Source: Solobacterium sp.
Lineage (GTDB): Bacteria; Bacillota_I; Bacilli_A; Erysipelotrichales; Erysipelotrichaceae
Assembly (NCBI GenBank): GCA_024693325.1
Contig: JAILLA010000044.1
Coordinates: forward strand, 1 to 34,520
Direction of reading: 5' to 3'
Length of the DNA stretch: 34,520 nt
This document shows positions 23,761 to 31,083 of this stretch, in pieces. Positions within the stretch are counted from its first letter, which is position 1, and each line of letters opens with the position of its first letter. The position numbers and the translations under genes are program-made. The notes beneath the pieces were generated by a model. That model was not told the origin of the DNA and did not search any database. It saw only the letters and a program-made list of their open reading frames with translations.

Positions 23761-24845
23761 TCCCGCAGGGAGTAATAATCTTTGTATTTTTGAAACGCAT
23801 TAGGGATCGCGCGCTGAGCGAGATCCTTTTTGTCTGCCAGGATACAGTCTTCCGCGCATGTCAGAGGGGACGCAGTCCTGATCTCATATGCGCGCATATG
23901 CCATTCCAGATGCGTGAAGATATGTTTGCTGTCGGGAAGGCGTATGATATGCAGAGGTTCAAAACCCATGCGTTCCGCTTCATCCAGTGCTTCCCTGACG
24001 GACAGCACAGCGTCAACGGAAGGGAATTCATAAAGTCCGGCAAGAAGTCCTGTCGCAGGGCGTTTATGAAGCAGAAAATGCTCACCATCCCGGATGATCA
24101 GAACGGTCTTCTCAATGATCCTGCGCTGTTTCAGCGGACTCCTGTACGGGATCCTGTCCGTGGCCTGTTCAAGGCATGCTGTACATACATGCTCAAAGGG
24201 ACATTCACTGCAGTGCGGAGGACCATTGGGAACACAGACAAGGGCACCGAGCTCCATCCATGCCTGGGTAAAGTCACGGACGGTATCCCTGTCTGGTGCC
24301 CAGGAATCATAACTGTGCTGAATGATCTCTTCCATCATCTGCTTCGTATGAGCATCCCGGATATCATCTTCCATGCCGAACAGTCTTGCGAGTACACGCA
24401 TGACATTGCCGTCTACCGCGGCAGCAGGTCTGCCATAGGCTATGGCAGAAATGGCACCGGCGGTATACGGACCGATCCCCGGCAGGCGGATCAGTTCATC
24501 ACGCTCTTCCGGGAGTTGTCCCTCATACTTATCCATGAGCACGGCTGCGCATTTCTTCAGGTTTCTTACCCGGCTGTAATAGCCCATGCCTTCCCATAGC
24601 CGCATCAGTCTGTCGTCATCACATGACGCAAGAGAAGGGATATCGGGAAGCTCGGAAGTAAATTCAATGAATTTCTCCCGTACCGCCTCTACACGTGTCT
24701 GCTGCAGCATGATCTCGCTCAGCCAGACATGGTAAGGATCACCTGTTTCACGCCATGGCAGTTCACGCTTATTCACCGAATACCATGACAGCAGCGCAGT
24801 CTTCATATCATCTGTAATTTCATATGTCCTGTTGTGACTGTTCAT
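23757..24845 (-). CDS. mutY: A/G-specific adenine glycosylase
   Basis: A 362-residue base-excision repair enzyme removing adenine opposite 8-oxoguanine. The HhH-GPD domain has SEIMLQQTRV with catalytic E44, LPGIGPYTAGA (121-131) and VDGNVMRV with D145. The 4Fe-4S ligands are C204, C212, C215 and C221 (C-x7-C-x2-C-x5-C, one residue longer in the first gap than the Escherichia coli form). The C-terminal 120 residues are the Nudix-like recognition domain. The ATG lacks a ribosome site; TAAAAT ends seven bases upstream, again suggesting a leaderless mRNA. Its stop codon overlaps that of the convergent DUF262 gene. Confidence 0.94.
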   Translation of the reverse strand: MNSHNRTYEITDDMKTALLSWYSVNKRELPWRETGDPYHVWLSEIMLQQTRVEAVREKFIEFTSELPDIPSLASCDDDRLMRLWEGMGYYSRVRNLKKCAAVLMDKYEGQLPEERDELIRLPGIGPYTAGAISAIAYGRPAAAVDGNVMRVLARLFGMEDDIRDAHTKQMMEEIIQHSYDSWAPDRDTVRDFTQAWMELGALVCVPNGPPHCSECPFEHVCTACLEQATDRIPYRSPLKQRRIIEKTVLIIRDGEHFLLHKRPATGLLAGLYEFPSVDAVLSVREALDEAERMGFEPLHIIRLPDSKHIFTHLEWHMRAYEIRTASPLTCAEDCILADKKDLAQRAIPNAFQKYKDYYSLRD

Positions 24846-24873
24846 GAAAACAATTTTACAACGGTTTTGATAA

Positions 24874-24902
24874 TTGAGAAAAGGCAGATACTGGTTTATA
24901 AT
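24874..24902 (+). promoter_or_regulatory. tRNA-Gly promoter
   Basis: TTGAGA (24874-24879), a 17-base spacer and TATAAT (24897-24902). The mature tRNA begins 12 bases later. Confidence 0.8.
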
Positions 24903-24913
24903 GTACTGGCAAT

Positions 24914-24984
24914 GCAGGCGTGGTTCAATGGCAGAACCTCAGCTTCCCAAGCTGATGACGCGGGTTCGATTCCCGTCGCCTGCT
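24914..24984 (+). tRNA. tRNA-Gly (CCC)
   Basis: Acceptor arms 24914-24920 and 24977-24983, anticodon stem TCAGC/GCTGA with loop TTCCCAA (anticodon CCC, 24946-24948), T loop TTCGATT. The discriminator is T and CCA is not encoded. A six-T run follows directly and probably ends transcription. Confidence 0.93.
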
Positions 24985-25100
24985 CTTTTTTATTGCTTTC
25001 AAAACTGTGCTGTTTTGTTACAACTTCAAATGTCGTATACCAGTTATTTCTTTTTTTCATCTTGTATACCGGCATAAACTCTCCATTTGCCATAATGTAT

Positions 25101-25132
25101 GCGCAATAAAAACTGAGTAGTTGATATTGCGC
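25101..25132. repeat. Inverted repeat near IS200/IS605 relic
   Basis: GCGCAATA (25101-25108) and TATTGCGC (25125-25132) form an 8-bp perfect stem with a 16-base loop. It lies upstream of the tnpA remnant and might be an old subterminal hairpin of the element. The stretch 24985-25321 holds no other gene. Confidence 0.4.
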
Positions 25133-25191
25133 GTGATCCCTAGCATTGCCACTTCAAACGATCTTTTATTGCTGTTTAGATTAAGTGTTAC

Positions 25192-25282
25192 TTCACAAAG
25201 GTCATTTTCAAGATATAATAATTATGCAAATGGCTCGAGAAGAGTAGAACAAAAGGTGTTCTGTTTGAGCGCCTTTTTTCGT
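25192..25282 (+). ncRNA. Candidate small structured RNA
   Basis: TTCACA (25192-25197), a 16-base spacer and TATAAT (25214-25219) would start a transcript near 25226. It would fold into an outer GCTC/GAGC stem (25233-25236 with 25267-25270) enclosing AGAACA/TGTTCT (25246-25251 with 25257-25262), and end at GCC plus six T (25274-25279). Length is about 54 bases. It precedes the tnpA remnant, so it may be an IS-linked RNA or a leader; no known family is recognised. Confidence 0.4.
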
Positions 25283-25321
25283 GGTATTCAGCATAATATG
25301 AGCTAAACTATCCTGAATACT

Positions 25322-25519
25322 GTGAAAAAAGAGATCCGGATCCTTGAAATGAATGGGGAACCGGATCATATACATATTCTGTTTGAATGCGGGCTGGAGA
25401 TCTCACAAAACGTACTGAAAACCAGGTCAGCTGGACATGTCAGAAGAGATCTTCTGGATGAATATATAAAAATACGGAAAATCTTTTCCACCAATACCAA
25501 TGCTATCCACGGATTCTGA
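25322..25519 (+). pseudogene. Truncated IS200/IS605-type TnpA transposase
   Basis: The 65-codon frame contains ILEMNGEPDHIHILFE, the metal-binding HUH block (here HIH) of Y1 transposases, followed by a segment like their KxxSA helix (NVLKTRSAGHVRRDL). A complete TnpA has about 130-150 residues. The N-terminal strand and the C-terminal catalytic Tyr part are missing: an in-frame stop lies 15 bases upstream and the frame ends in unrelated sequence. The GTG start is nominal. It is a decayed remnant, unlikely to be active, and no tnpB is nearby. Confidence 0.7.
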
Positions 25520-25537
25520 TAAACAAGATCTCCGTTT

Positions 25538-26149
25538 TTACAGCAACTCCTGCGGGATCCGGCGGTTATGGTCGTAGTATTCCCGGTCATGCTGGTCAAG
25601 CGGGCGGATCACACGGCAGGGATTTCCGAAAGCGAGCACATTTTCCGGAATATCCTTTGTTACGATGCTTCCGGCACCGATGACGCTGTTGTCTCCGATC
25701 GAAACACCGGGGAGAATGATCGCGCCGGCACCGACCCAGCAGTTTTTCCCAATCCGTACAGGAAGATTGTACTGCAGTCCTTTTTCCCTGTGCTCCGGAG
25801 AGAGGGGATGGGTACCGGTGCAGATCGTTACATTCGGACCGAACATGGTATGATCCCCGATCTCGATCACGGTATCATCTACCATGGTCAGGTTGAAATT
25901 GGCATAGACGTAATTTCCGAGCTTTACGAAATGACCGCCCCAGTTGGCATGCAGCGGGGGTTCAATGACACAGCCTTCACCGATCTGAGCAAACATCTGC
26001 TTCAGAAGTGTCTGCCGTTTTTCCTGTTCGTCGGGTCTTGTCTGATTGTACTCATACTGAAGCTGGAGACACTGTTTCTGGACAGCCTGGATATCGCTCA
26101 GATTCGGATCATACAGATCACGGCTATGCAGCAGATCAAATTCACTCAT
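25538..26149 (-). CDS. maa: Maltose/galactoside-type sugar O-acetyltransferase
   Basis: A 203-residue left-handed beta-helix acetyltransferase of the LacA/Maa group, moving acetyl from acetyl-CoA to a sugar hydroxyl. The N-terminal Mac domain helices (residues 1-55) precede hexapeptide repeats with PPLHANWGGHFVKLG, NFNLTMVDD, FGPNVTICTGTHPL (catalytic His in THPL) and VGAGAIILPGVSIGDNSVIGAGS. The C-terminus is the usual AFGNPCRVIR. AGGTGC on the minus strand (26153-26158) selects the start at 26149 over a longer frame to 26197. The natural acceptor sugar is unknown; detoxification of excess sugars is the usual view. Confidence 0.9.
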   Translation of the reverse strand: MSEFDLLHSRDLYDPNLSDIQAVQKQCLQLQYEYNQTRPDEQEKRQTLLKQMFAQIGEGCVIEPPLHANWGGHFVKLGNYVYANFNLTMVDDTVIEIGDHTMFGPNVTICTGTHPLSPEHREKGLQYNLPVRIGKNCWVGAGAIILPGVSIGDNSVIGAGSIVTKDIPENVLAFGNPCRVIRPLDQHDREYYDHNRRIPQELL

Positions 26150-26173
26150 AAAGCACCTCTTTTTCTTCAGTAT

Positions 26174-26207
26174 AAAGCAGACAGTACATTTCTGCACTGT
26201 CTGCTTT
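26174..26207. terminator. Strong hairpin between DUF1232 gene and maa
   Basis: A perfect 12-bp inverted repeat, AAAGCAGACAGT (26174-26185) and ACTGTCTGCTTT (26196-26207), with a 10-base loop. It follows the minus-strand DUF1232 gene by 11 bases. The T tract is short, so termination or RNA stabilisation are both possible. Confidence 0.6.
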
Positions 26208-26218
26208 GGCGGGATATT

Positions 26219-26644
26219 TTAATCCTCTGAAGGCTCTTCCGGTGTCTCTCGTGTCTGACGCCACTGTGCGTATGCGGAGAGTTCCGGTTCTACCATTTTC
26301 AGCGCGACCATTGCTACACCGATATCGTCCAGATGTCCGATCAGCGGGATGTTGTCAGGGATCAGATCTTTTCTCTTTATAAAGTAGAGGAAAGAACTGA
26401 CGATCGCGGCGATCACCCTCGGGGAGACCTCGGTATAGTCTTTTGTGACATAGCTCTTGACCATGGAGATCATGAGCGGAACATTGGACAGTGTCGTACC
26501 GACTGTCGGTACATCCTTCAGCCTTGTCTGAAGGTCATCCAGAAGTCCGTCGATCTTAGCAGGATCCTGGATCAGTTCCTGTGCCTGGTCGATTCCGCTG
26601 TCAATTGCGGCTTTAGCCCGTTCGAGATCAAATGATGTTTCCAT
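26219..26644 (-). CDS. DUF1232 (YkvA family) protein
   Basis: A 141-residue protein. Residues 55-115 match the DUF1232 pattern: VPLMISMVKSYVTKDYTEVS, an AIVSSFLYFI helix, then the signature LIPDNIPLIGHLDDIGVAMVAL, a hydrophobic hairpin with D-IPD and LDD turns. The N-terminal half is an acidic helical segment and the C-terminus is charged. YkvA-type proteins are small membrane-associated proteins without a settled function. AAAGGAA precedes the ATG at a suitable distance on the minus strand. It is flanked by hairpins on its downstream side and seems monocistronic. Confidence 0.85.
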   Translation of the reverse strand: METSFDLERAKAAIDSGIDQAQELIQDPAKIDGLLDDLQTRLKDVPTVGTTLSNVPLMISMVKSYVTKDYTEVSPRVIAAIVSSFLYFIKRKDLIPDNIPLIGHLDDIGVAMVALKMVEPELSAYAQWRQTRETPEEPSED

Positions 26645-26783
26645 AATTACGATTCCTTTCTGTTTTCATTGTGTTTTATTGAATTAAAGCAGACAATCAC
26701 TGTCCGGTTTTCTATTAACAATTATATATCTTCTGTAAACAATGATACGTATTTTTGAACAGTTCTGCTCAGTCCGGTGAATG

Positions 26784-26810
26784 AAAAAAAACGGAACCGT
26801 GAAGTTCCGT
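26784..26810 (-). terminator. Terminator of the merR-ybjQ-yhfC operon
   Basis: ACGGAAC (26791-26797) and GTTCCGT (26804-26810) with a 6-base loop, and a seven-A run (26784-26790) that becomes the U tract on the minus strand. It starts immediately after the yhfC stop. The rest of 26645-26783 shows no gene. Confidence 0.85.
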
Positions 26811-27569
26811 TCAGCTGGCCTGTCTTACCATTTTCATGGCGTAATACAGCAGGGCAATGCATATTGGCAGAAGTATGATCTCGAGCAGTACTGCTCCGGC
26901 ATAAGTGGCGAGGATGACGGTACATGCGTCTACCGCAAAGTGGATCAGGAATGCCAACAGCAGGTATTTCCGGTATGCGCCGCCTTTTGTGACTGCCTTC
27001 CATACAAAGATAGACAGTGCAATGTGCAGGCATATCGCCGAAACACGTTCCACGATGCCTAACAGGAACATATATGTCGGATAAGACGCGATCTGTGCCG
27101 CCATATCCTCTGCAAGTCCCGGTACATTTGTCGGACCGACCGGGGGCCCTGCCAGGGCAAGGACCAGGTTATTGATCCCGGTGATCCCCAGGACGACCAT
27201 AGCCTCAAACCCGCCGTGCCCTGCTCCGTACATGACAGCGTTCATGTCATTGCTGTACATGTCCTTCATCAGAAACCGCATTGATAAGTATCTGCCGGTC
27301 TCCTCAAACAGCGCTGCCATGAATCCGCCGTACAGCGCGTACAGAAAGATGTTCTGCTGGATGGTCACCCCGACAGGGGATGTCAGGACGACCTGATGCA
27401 CAGCTGACTCCAGTGTCAGGGCAAACACCAGCATTACGATCGCGCCGATCAGGAATGCCTTGACTTTACAGCCGTACTTACGGCGCAGCACGATCAGAAG
27501 CGCCAGCGGCAGCAGGAAACCGGCCAGCACCTGCAGGACCATCATGACCAGTTTCAGTCCTGAGACCAT
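26811..27569 (-). CDS. yhfC: YhfC family intramembrane metalloprotease-like protein
   Basis: A 252-residue membrane protein with seven or eight helices of the YhfC/PF10086 family, related to CPBP glutamic intramembrane proteases. The likely active residues are seen: FEETGRY with E89, E90 and R93, and YGAGHGGFEA with H118 and E122. Later helices carry further polar residues (GITGINN, LIHFAVD). GGAGAAG lies eight bases before the ATG, overlapping the ybjQ end, so it is the third gene of the MerR operon. Substrates are unknown; the membrane-anchored MerR encoded first in the same operon is an attractive candidate, which is inference only. Confidence 0.85.
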   Translation of the reverse strand: MVSGLKLVMMVLQVLAGFLLPLALLIVLRRKYGCKVKAFLIGAIVMLVFALTLESAVHQVVLTSPVGVTIQQNIFLYALYGGFMAALFEETGRYLSMRFLMKDMYSNDMNAVMYGAGHGGFEAMVVLGITGINNLVLALAGPPVGPTNVPGLAEDMAAQIASYPTYMFLLGIVERVSAICLHIALSIFVWKAVTKGGAYRKYLLLAFLIHFAVDACTVILATYAGAVLLEIILLPICIALLYYAMKMVRQAS

Positions 27570-27570
27570 A

Positions 27571-27888
27571 TTACTTCTCCAGTATCCTGACGGCTGTACC
27601 GTATACGACGACTTCCGCAGCTCCCTGCATCAGGGAGGAAGAACCGAAGCGGATGCCGATAACAGCATCGGCACCGAGTGCCTCCGCCTCATCAACCATT
27701 CTCTTTGTGGCAAGCTGGCGTGCTTCAGTGAGCATTTCGGTATAGCCGACGATCTCACCGCCTACCAGTGTTTTCATCCCGGCCATGAAATCCTTGCCGA
27801 GGTTCTTTGTCTGTACGATTGTTCCTTTGACGAGACCCAGGGCTTCAATTTCCTGTCCCGGGATGTGTTCAATACTTAGAAGCTTCAT
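27571..27888 (-). CDS. YbjQ family (UPF0145) protein
   Basis: A 105-residue soluble protein of the YbjQ/UPF0145 heavy-metal-binding-domain-like family that forms pentamers in known structures. It has GLVKGTIVQTKNLGKD, the central GGEIVGYTEML, the long helix ATKRMVDEAEALGADAVIGIRF and the final VYGTAVRI strand. The ATG lies 20 bases inside the end of the MerR gene and its stop is one base before the yhfC ATG, so all three are translationally linked. Biochemical function is unknown for the family. Confidence 0.9.
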   Translation of the reverse strand: MKLLSIEHIPGQEIEALGLVKGTIVQTKNLGKDFMAGMKTLVGGEIVGYTEMLTEARQLATKRMVDEAEALGADAVIGIRFGSSSLMQGAAEVVVYGTAVRILEK

Positions 27889-28510
27889 CTATTTCTCCTT
27901 TCTGCACTTCGCTGAGCCTCTGCCGAAGTGCCAGTATGATTCCTATGATCATGGAACCGATGATAAAGATCATCATCCATAATACAGCTGTTGGTGCGGG
28001 GTCTTCCTTGTTTGCCCAGAGTATCAGTACCAGCAGCATCACAAACATCGCGATGGATGCTGCTGCTGCGGCGATCGCTCCGGTGCGTCTCTTTCTGACA
28101 TCTGACTCCCGGACATTCATAAATCTGGTTCCTCCTTTTTCCATTACACTGATCTCTTCAAGATATGCCTGGGCATCAAGCCCGGCAAATTCAGTGTGTT
28201 CCTTCATCAGTTTTTCGCAGATCTCCTGATTGTGCTCCAGGTCCTGCCTGCGGTGTGAAAGGCTGATGATATGGTGATCCATGCATTCCCCAAGCGAAAG
28301 GGTCCCGTTCTGTATCCTCCGGATATCCTCACAGGAGATCCCGAGCTTCCTGAGCAGCTTGATCCTGTTCAGGTCCTCTACATCCGCAAGGGAGTATTCA
28401 CGGTATCCGTTTGCCGGATCCCTGTTCGGCCTGATCAGTTCCTGTTCCTCATAGAACCGGATATTCTTTTTGGAAATGCCTGTCAATTCTTCAACCTGGT
28501 TGATCTTCAT
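27869..28510 (-). CDS. Membrane-anchored MerR family regulator
   Basis: A 213-residue regulator. Residues 1-70 are a MerR winged helix-turn-helix (INQVEELTGISKKNIRFYEE, GYREYSLADVEDL), followed by a dimerisation coiled coil (about 78-120). Instead of a cytosolic ligand domain, residues 144-165 and 175-195 form two transmembrane helices with a short outside loop, and a charged cytosolic tail follows. The signal is therefore sensed at or in the membrane. Its own upstream region has a MerR-type promoter with 19-base spacer and dyad, so it is likely autoregulated. It overlaps ybjQ by 20 bases. Confidence 0.9.
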   Translation of the reverse strand: MKINQVEELTGISKKNIRFYEEQELIRPNRDPANGYREYSLADVEDLNRIKLLRKLGISCEDIRRIQNGTLSLGECMDHHIISLSHRRQDLEHNQEICEKLMKEHTEFAGLDAQAYLEEISVMEKGGTRFMNVRESDVRKRRTGAIAAAAASIAMFVMLLVLILWANKEDPAPTAVLWMMIFIIGSMIIGIILALRQRLSEVQKGEIDEASKY

Positions 28511-28548
28511 ATATGATATTCACAGCCTTTTTCTGCTTTGATACTTCA

Positions 28549-28579
28549 AATGTAAGGCTTCCCCTTGGTGGAAGGTCAA
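28549..28579 (-). promoter_or_regulatory. MerR-type promoter with 19-base spacer and operator
   Basis: On the minus strand TTGACC (28579-28574), a 19-base spacer and TACATT (28554-28549). The spacer contains CTTCC and GGAAG arms of a dyad, as in MerR and CueR operators, where the protein untwists an over-long spacer to activate. It drives the merR-ybjQ-yhfC operon. Confidence 0.8.
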
Positions 28580-28695
28580 GAGAAAATCAGAAAAAAGAGT
28601 ATTTTTTTGCCTGAAAATGGTTTGAACGGCAAACAGAAGGGCATGATACCTCTTCTGTGTGCTAAACTAACTGATAAGCTGATGAGGAAAACGAT

Positions 28696-30126
28696 ATGAG
28701 TGAATATACGATCAAGGAATATAAAGAATGGCTTCTGTCGCAGACAGATGATGCATATGAACTGAAAATTGATGAAGAAAAGAACCAGATCAGATTTCTG
28801 ACGCAGTACGCGGAAGGCGTTGCGTCACTGCATGAGGATCTGGGGATCGTTGAACTGACGATCACGACACTGGCTGACAGCCAGACAATGTTCTATCTTC
28901 ATTTTGAGCCGAACAGCCCCGAACATGCGGAAGGTCTTTTCAAGGAAATGAAGGAGACACTGCTGACGCTGAATGAAAAGCACGGTGTCAGGGTCCTGCT
29001 GACATGTTCCTGCGGACTGACGACAGGATTCTTCGCGGAACAGCTGCAGGCAGCAGCAGAGGCACTGAGCCTTGACTACAAATTTGACGCGGTGTCATTT
29101 ACAACGATCTATGAAAAAGCGTTTGATTATGATGTCATCCTGCTTGCACCGCAGATCCAGTATGAGCACAAAAAGCTGGCGTCCGTGCTGACCGATAAGA
29201 TCATCCTGGATATCCCTGCGGCAGCCTTTGCCCAGTATAAGCCGGCAGTCGTCATTGACATGATCGCCCATGCCCTGCAGGACAGGAAAACTGAAGCACC
29301 GGCAGAAAAGCCTGCCGCAGAGCTCCATATCGGAATGGTATCCGATAACGATCAGGTCATCCTTTCCGTCGGCATGCTGGAAGATCATGACAGTGTCCGT
29401 GTTTCCTACCGTATCTATGATCACGGGAAGGTCACTCTGGATGATCAGGTCATTAAAAAGACCGTGTCGGAAGAAGACCTGAACGACCTGCTGAGCTATG
29501 TGCTGAAAAAGCATGAGGAAGTTGAAATGATCGGCATTGCAATGCCGGGCATTGCGTACCATGGACAGGTATACAGTGCGCTGTACGGATTCGATCATGT
29601 TGACCTTGCGGACAACCTGAGAAAGAAATACGGAAAACAGATCGTGATCATGAATGATATCAATGCGCTTGCGCTCGGATATTATTCCATGCATGACGAT
29701 ACGAGGGATCTTGTATTCTACTATCTGCCCAGAGGAAACGCTGACGGCGGCTCCGGCATCGTCATGAACGGCAAGATCCAGATGGGCTATATGAACATGG
29801 CAGGTGACCATATCGGTGAACTGACCGGAAGGTTCGTGGATGACGCAGCGAAGAAGTGTGAAACACCTGAAGGCTGTGTTGAGATCATCGCAACAGCGCT
29901 GTATGCGTATCTGTGTACGATCGCTCCTGAACGCCTGGTCGTTTACAGTGAACTGCTGGCGGATATCGATGATGTCAGGGAGGAACTGAAGAAACTGCTG
30001 CCGGAAGAATATATTCCGGATATGGTCAGGGTCCTGTCACTCAAGGAATACATGCTGAACGGCATTATGATGAGATGCATGAGGGCTCTGCAGTCAAAGG
30101 ACTGGCTGGAAGTCAATAAGAAGTGA
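28696..30126 (+). CDS. PTS IIB-like/ROK-like fusion protein
   Basis: A 476-residue protein with an uncommon domain order. Residues 1-97 are an unassigned alpha/beta region. Residues 98-190 resemble a lactose/cellobiose-type PTS IIB domain: VLLTCSCGLTTGFFAEQL has the CSxG[LM][ST]T loop, with C104 at the phospho-cysteine position, and LLAPQIQYEHKK follows as in IIB. Residues 208-476 resemble a ROK sugar kinase/regulator: IGIAMPGI, MNDINALALGYY (D321 at the catalytic Asp position), GGSGIVMNGKIQMGYMNMAGD and a reduced Cys motif, CETPEGCVE. The first ROK phosphate motif DxGxT is not seen, so kinase activity is doubtful. GAGGA at 28684-28688 and a TGC-TAAACT -10 precede it. A phosphorylation-dependent sugar sensor is inferred. 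Confidence 0.7.
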   Translation: MSEYTIKEYKEWLLSQTDDAYELKIDEEKNQIRFLTQYAEGVASLHEDLGIVELTITTLADSQTMFYLHFEPNSPEHAEGLFKEMKETLLTLNEKHGVRVLLTCSCGLTTGFFAEQLQAAAEALSLDYKFDAVSFTTIYEKAFDYDVILLAPQIQYEHKKLASVLTDKIILDIPAAAFAQYKPAVVIDMIAHALQDRKTEAPAEKPAAELHIGMVSDNDQVILSVGMLEDHDSVRVSYRIYDHGKVTLDDQVIKKTVSEEDLNDLLSYVLKKHEEVEMIGIAMPGIAYHGQVYSALYGFDHVDLADNLRKKYGKQIVIMNDINALALGYYSMHDDTRDLVFYYLPRGNADGGSGIVMNGKIQMGYMNMAGDHIGELTGRFVDDAAKKCETPEGCVEIIATALYAYLCTIAPERLVVYSELLADIDDVREELKKLLPEEYIPDMVRVLSLKEYMLNGIMMRCMRALQSKDWLEVNKK

Positions 30127-30132
30127 TAAAAA

Positions 30133-30149
30133 GGAAGCTGTGCGCTTCC
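30133..30149. terminator. Convergent terminator hairpin
   Basis: GGAAGC (30133-30138) and GCTTCC (30144-30149) with a five-base loop. An A run on its left gives a U tract to the minus-strand HAD gene that ends at 30150; it also lies just after the IIB/ROK gene stop. Confidence 0.7.
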
Positions 30150-30920
30150 CTAGATCAGATGAAAATGCTTTAACGCTTTGTATATACCGTCATGGTCGGC
30201 GTCATCGGTGATGAAGTCGGCCTTTTTCTTTACCTGTTCGGCTCCATTTGCCATGCATACGGCTGTATGGACATGTTCCAGCATCTGCAGGTCGTTTCCG
30301 CCGTCACCGAACCCCATGGTCTCCTCCAGGGCAATGCCGTAGTATGCCAGGAAGTGATCGATGCCTTTCTGCTTGGTGCCTCCTTTGGGGGAAATGTCCG
30401 TAAAGAGGGGATGCCATCTGGCACTGGTGCAGTCCGGCATATGCTTCAGCAGTTCTGTTTCCTCTTCTTCGCTGATGAATGCCATGCACTGGTATACATG
30501 TTCTTCCGTGATATGCGAAATATCACCGGCAGGATGATTGTCATTCTTTGTGATCGCATGGATCGCGTCGACCCGTTCATCCCGGTAGTTGAATACCTTT
30601 GTATCACGCAGTGTGAAGCCGCAGGGGAAGGGATGTTCATCCAGATAGGAAACCAGGTATTCCAGCTGTTCTTTTGCGATCGTGTTTTCATAGATGACAC
30701 GGTCCTTTGTATAGCAGAACTGTCCGTTCAGCGTAATGTATCCGTCAAATTCCAGATCTCTCAGGACACCCAGTCCGTCTTTTCCTCTGCCTGTCGCAAT
30801 AAAGATGCGGATACCGTTTTTCTGAAGCTGTTTCAATGCCTGATACGCTGACTCCGGCATTTCATGCGTGTTGAAACTGACGAGTGTACCGTCTATATCG
30901 AAGAAGATAGCCTTGACCAT
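30150..30920 (-). CDS. HAD superfamily (Cof-type, IIB) phosphatase
   Basis: A 256-residue Cof-type phosphatase. It has FFDIDGT with D8 and D10, IATGRGK with T43, a Lys near 185 in GGTKQKGIDHF and GFGDGGNDLQML with D206 and D210, all canonical. The cap between residues 80 and 180 is of the C2B type. Substrate is unknown, most likely a sugar phosphate or cofactor phosphate. It is a distant paralogue of the HAD gene at 976, which has a modified motif IV. CAGGAGTT precedes the ATG on the minus strand. It is monocistronic and converges with the IIB/ROK gene. Confidence 0.92.
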   Translation of the reverse strand: MVKAIFFDIDGTLVSFNTHEMPESAYQALKQLQKNGIRIFIATGRGKDGLGVLRDLEFDGYITLNGQFCYTKDRVIYENTIAKEQLEYLVSYLDEHPFPCGFTLRDTKVFNYRDERVDAIHAITKNDNHPAGDISHITEEHVYQCMAFISEEEETELLKHMPDCTSARWHPLFTDISPKGGTKQKGIDHFLAYYGIALEETMGFGDGGNDLQMLEHVHTAVCMANGAEQVKKKADFITDDADHDGIYKALKHFHLI

Positions 30921-31083
30921 AGATAACTCCTGTTTACAGAAATATTATATCGTGTACCTTGACCAAAAAGAACCAACGGTTCCGAAGACATATGATTTCA
31001 TGGGAAGCATATTCCCGGAAATAAAACAGTCTTGAATGAGTTTGTGTCTATGTGTTATATGTTAATCAAAAGAGAGGGTACGC

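Noticed and set aside
25121..25306. 61-codon plus-strand frame before the tnpA remnant
   Set aside because: It overlaps the predicted promoter and small RNA, has no ribosome site and no family resemblance.
25568..26230. 220-codon plus-strand frame opposite the sugar acetyltransferase
   Set aside because: Antisense to hexapeptide repeats of a certain gene; no family and no start signals.
24000..26800. CRISPR array or prophage attachment site near tRNA-Gly
   Set aside because: No spaced direct repeats, no integrase, and no duplicated tRNA 3' end; only an IS remnant is visible.
29095..29811. 238-codon minus-strand frame opposite the IIB/ROK gene
   Set aside because: Composition rich in His, Ile and Asp typical of antisense frames, no motif, inside a gene with clear domains.
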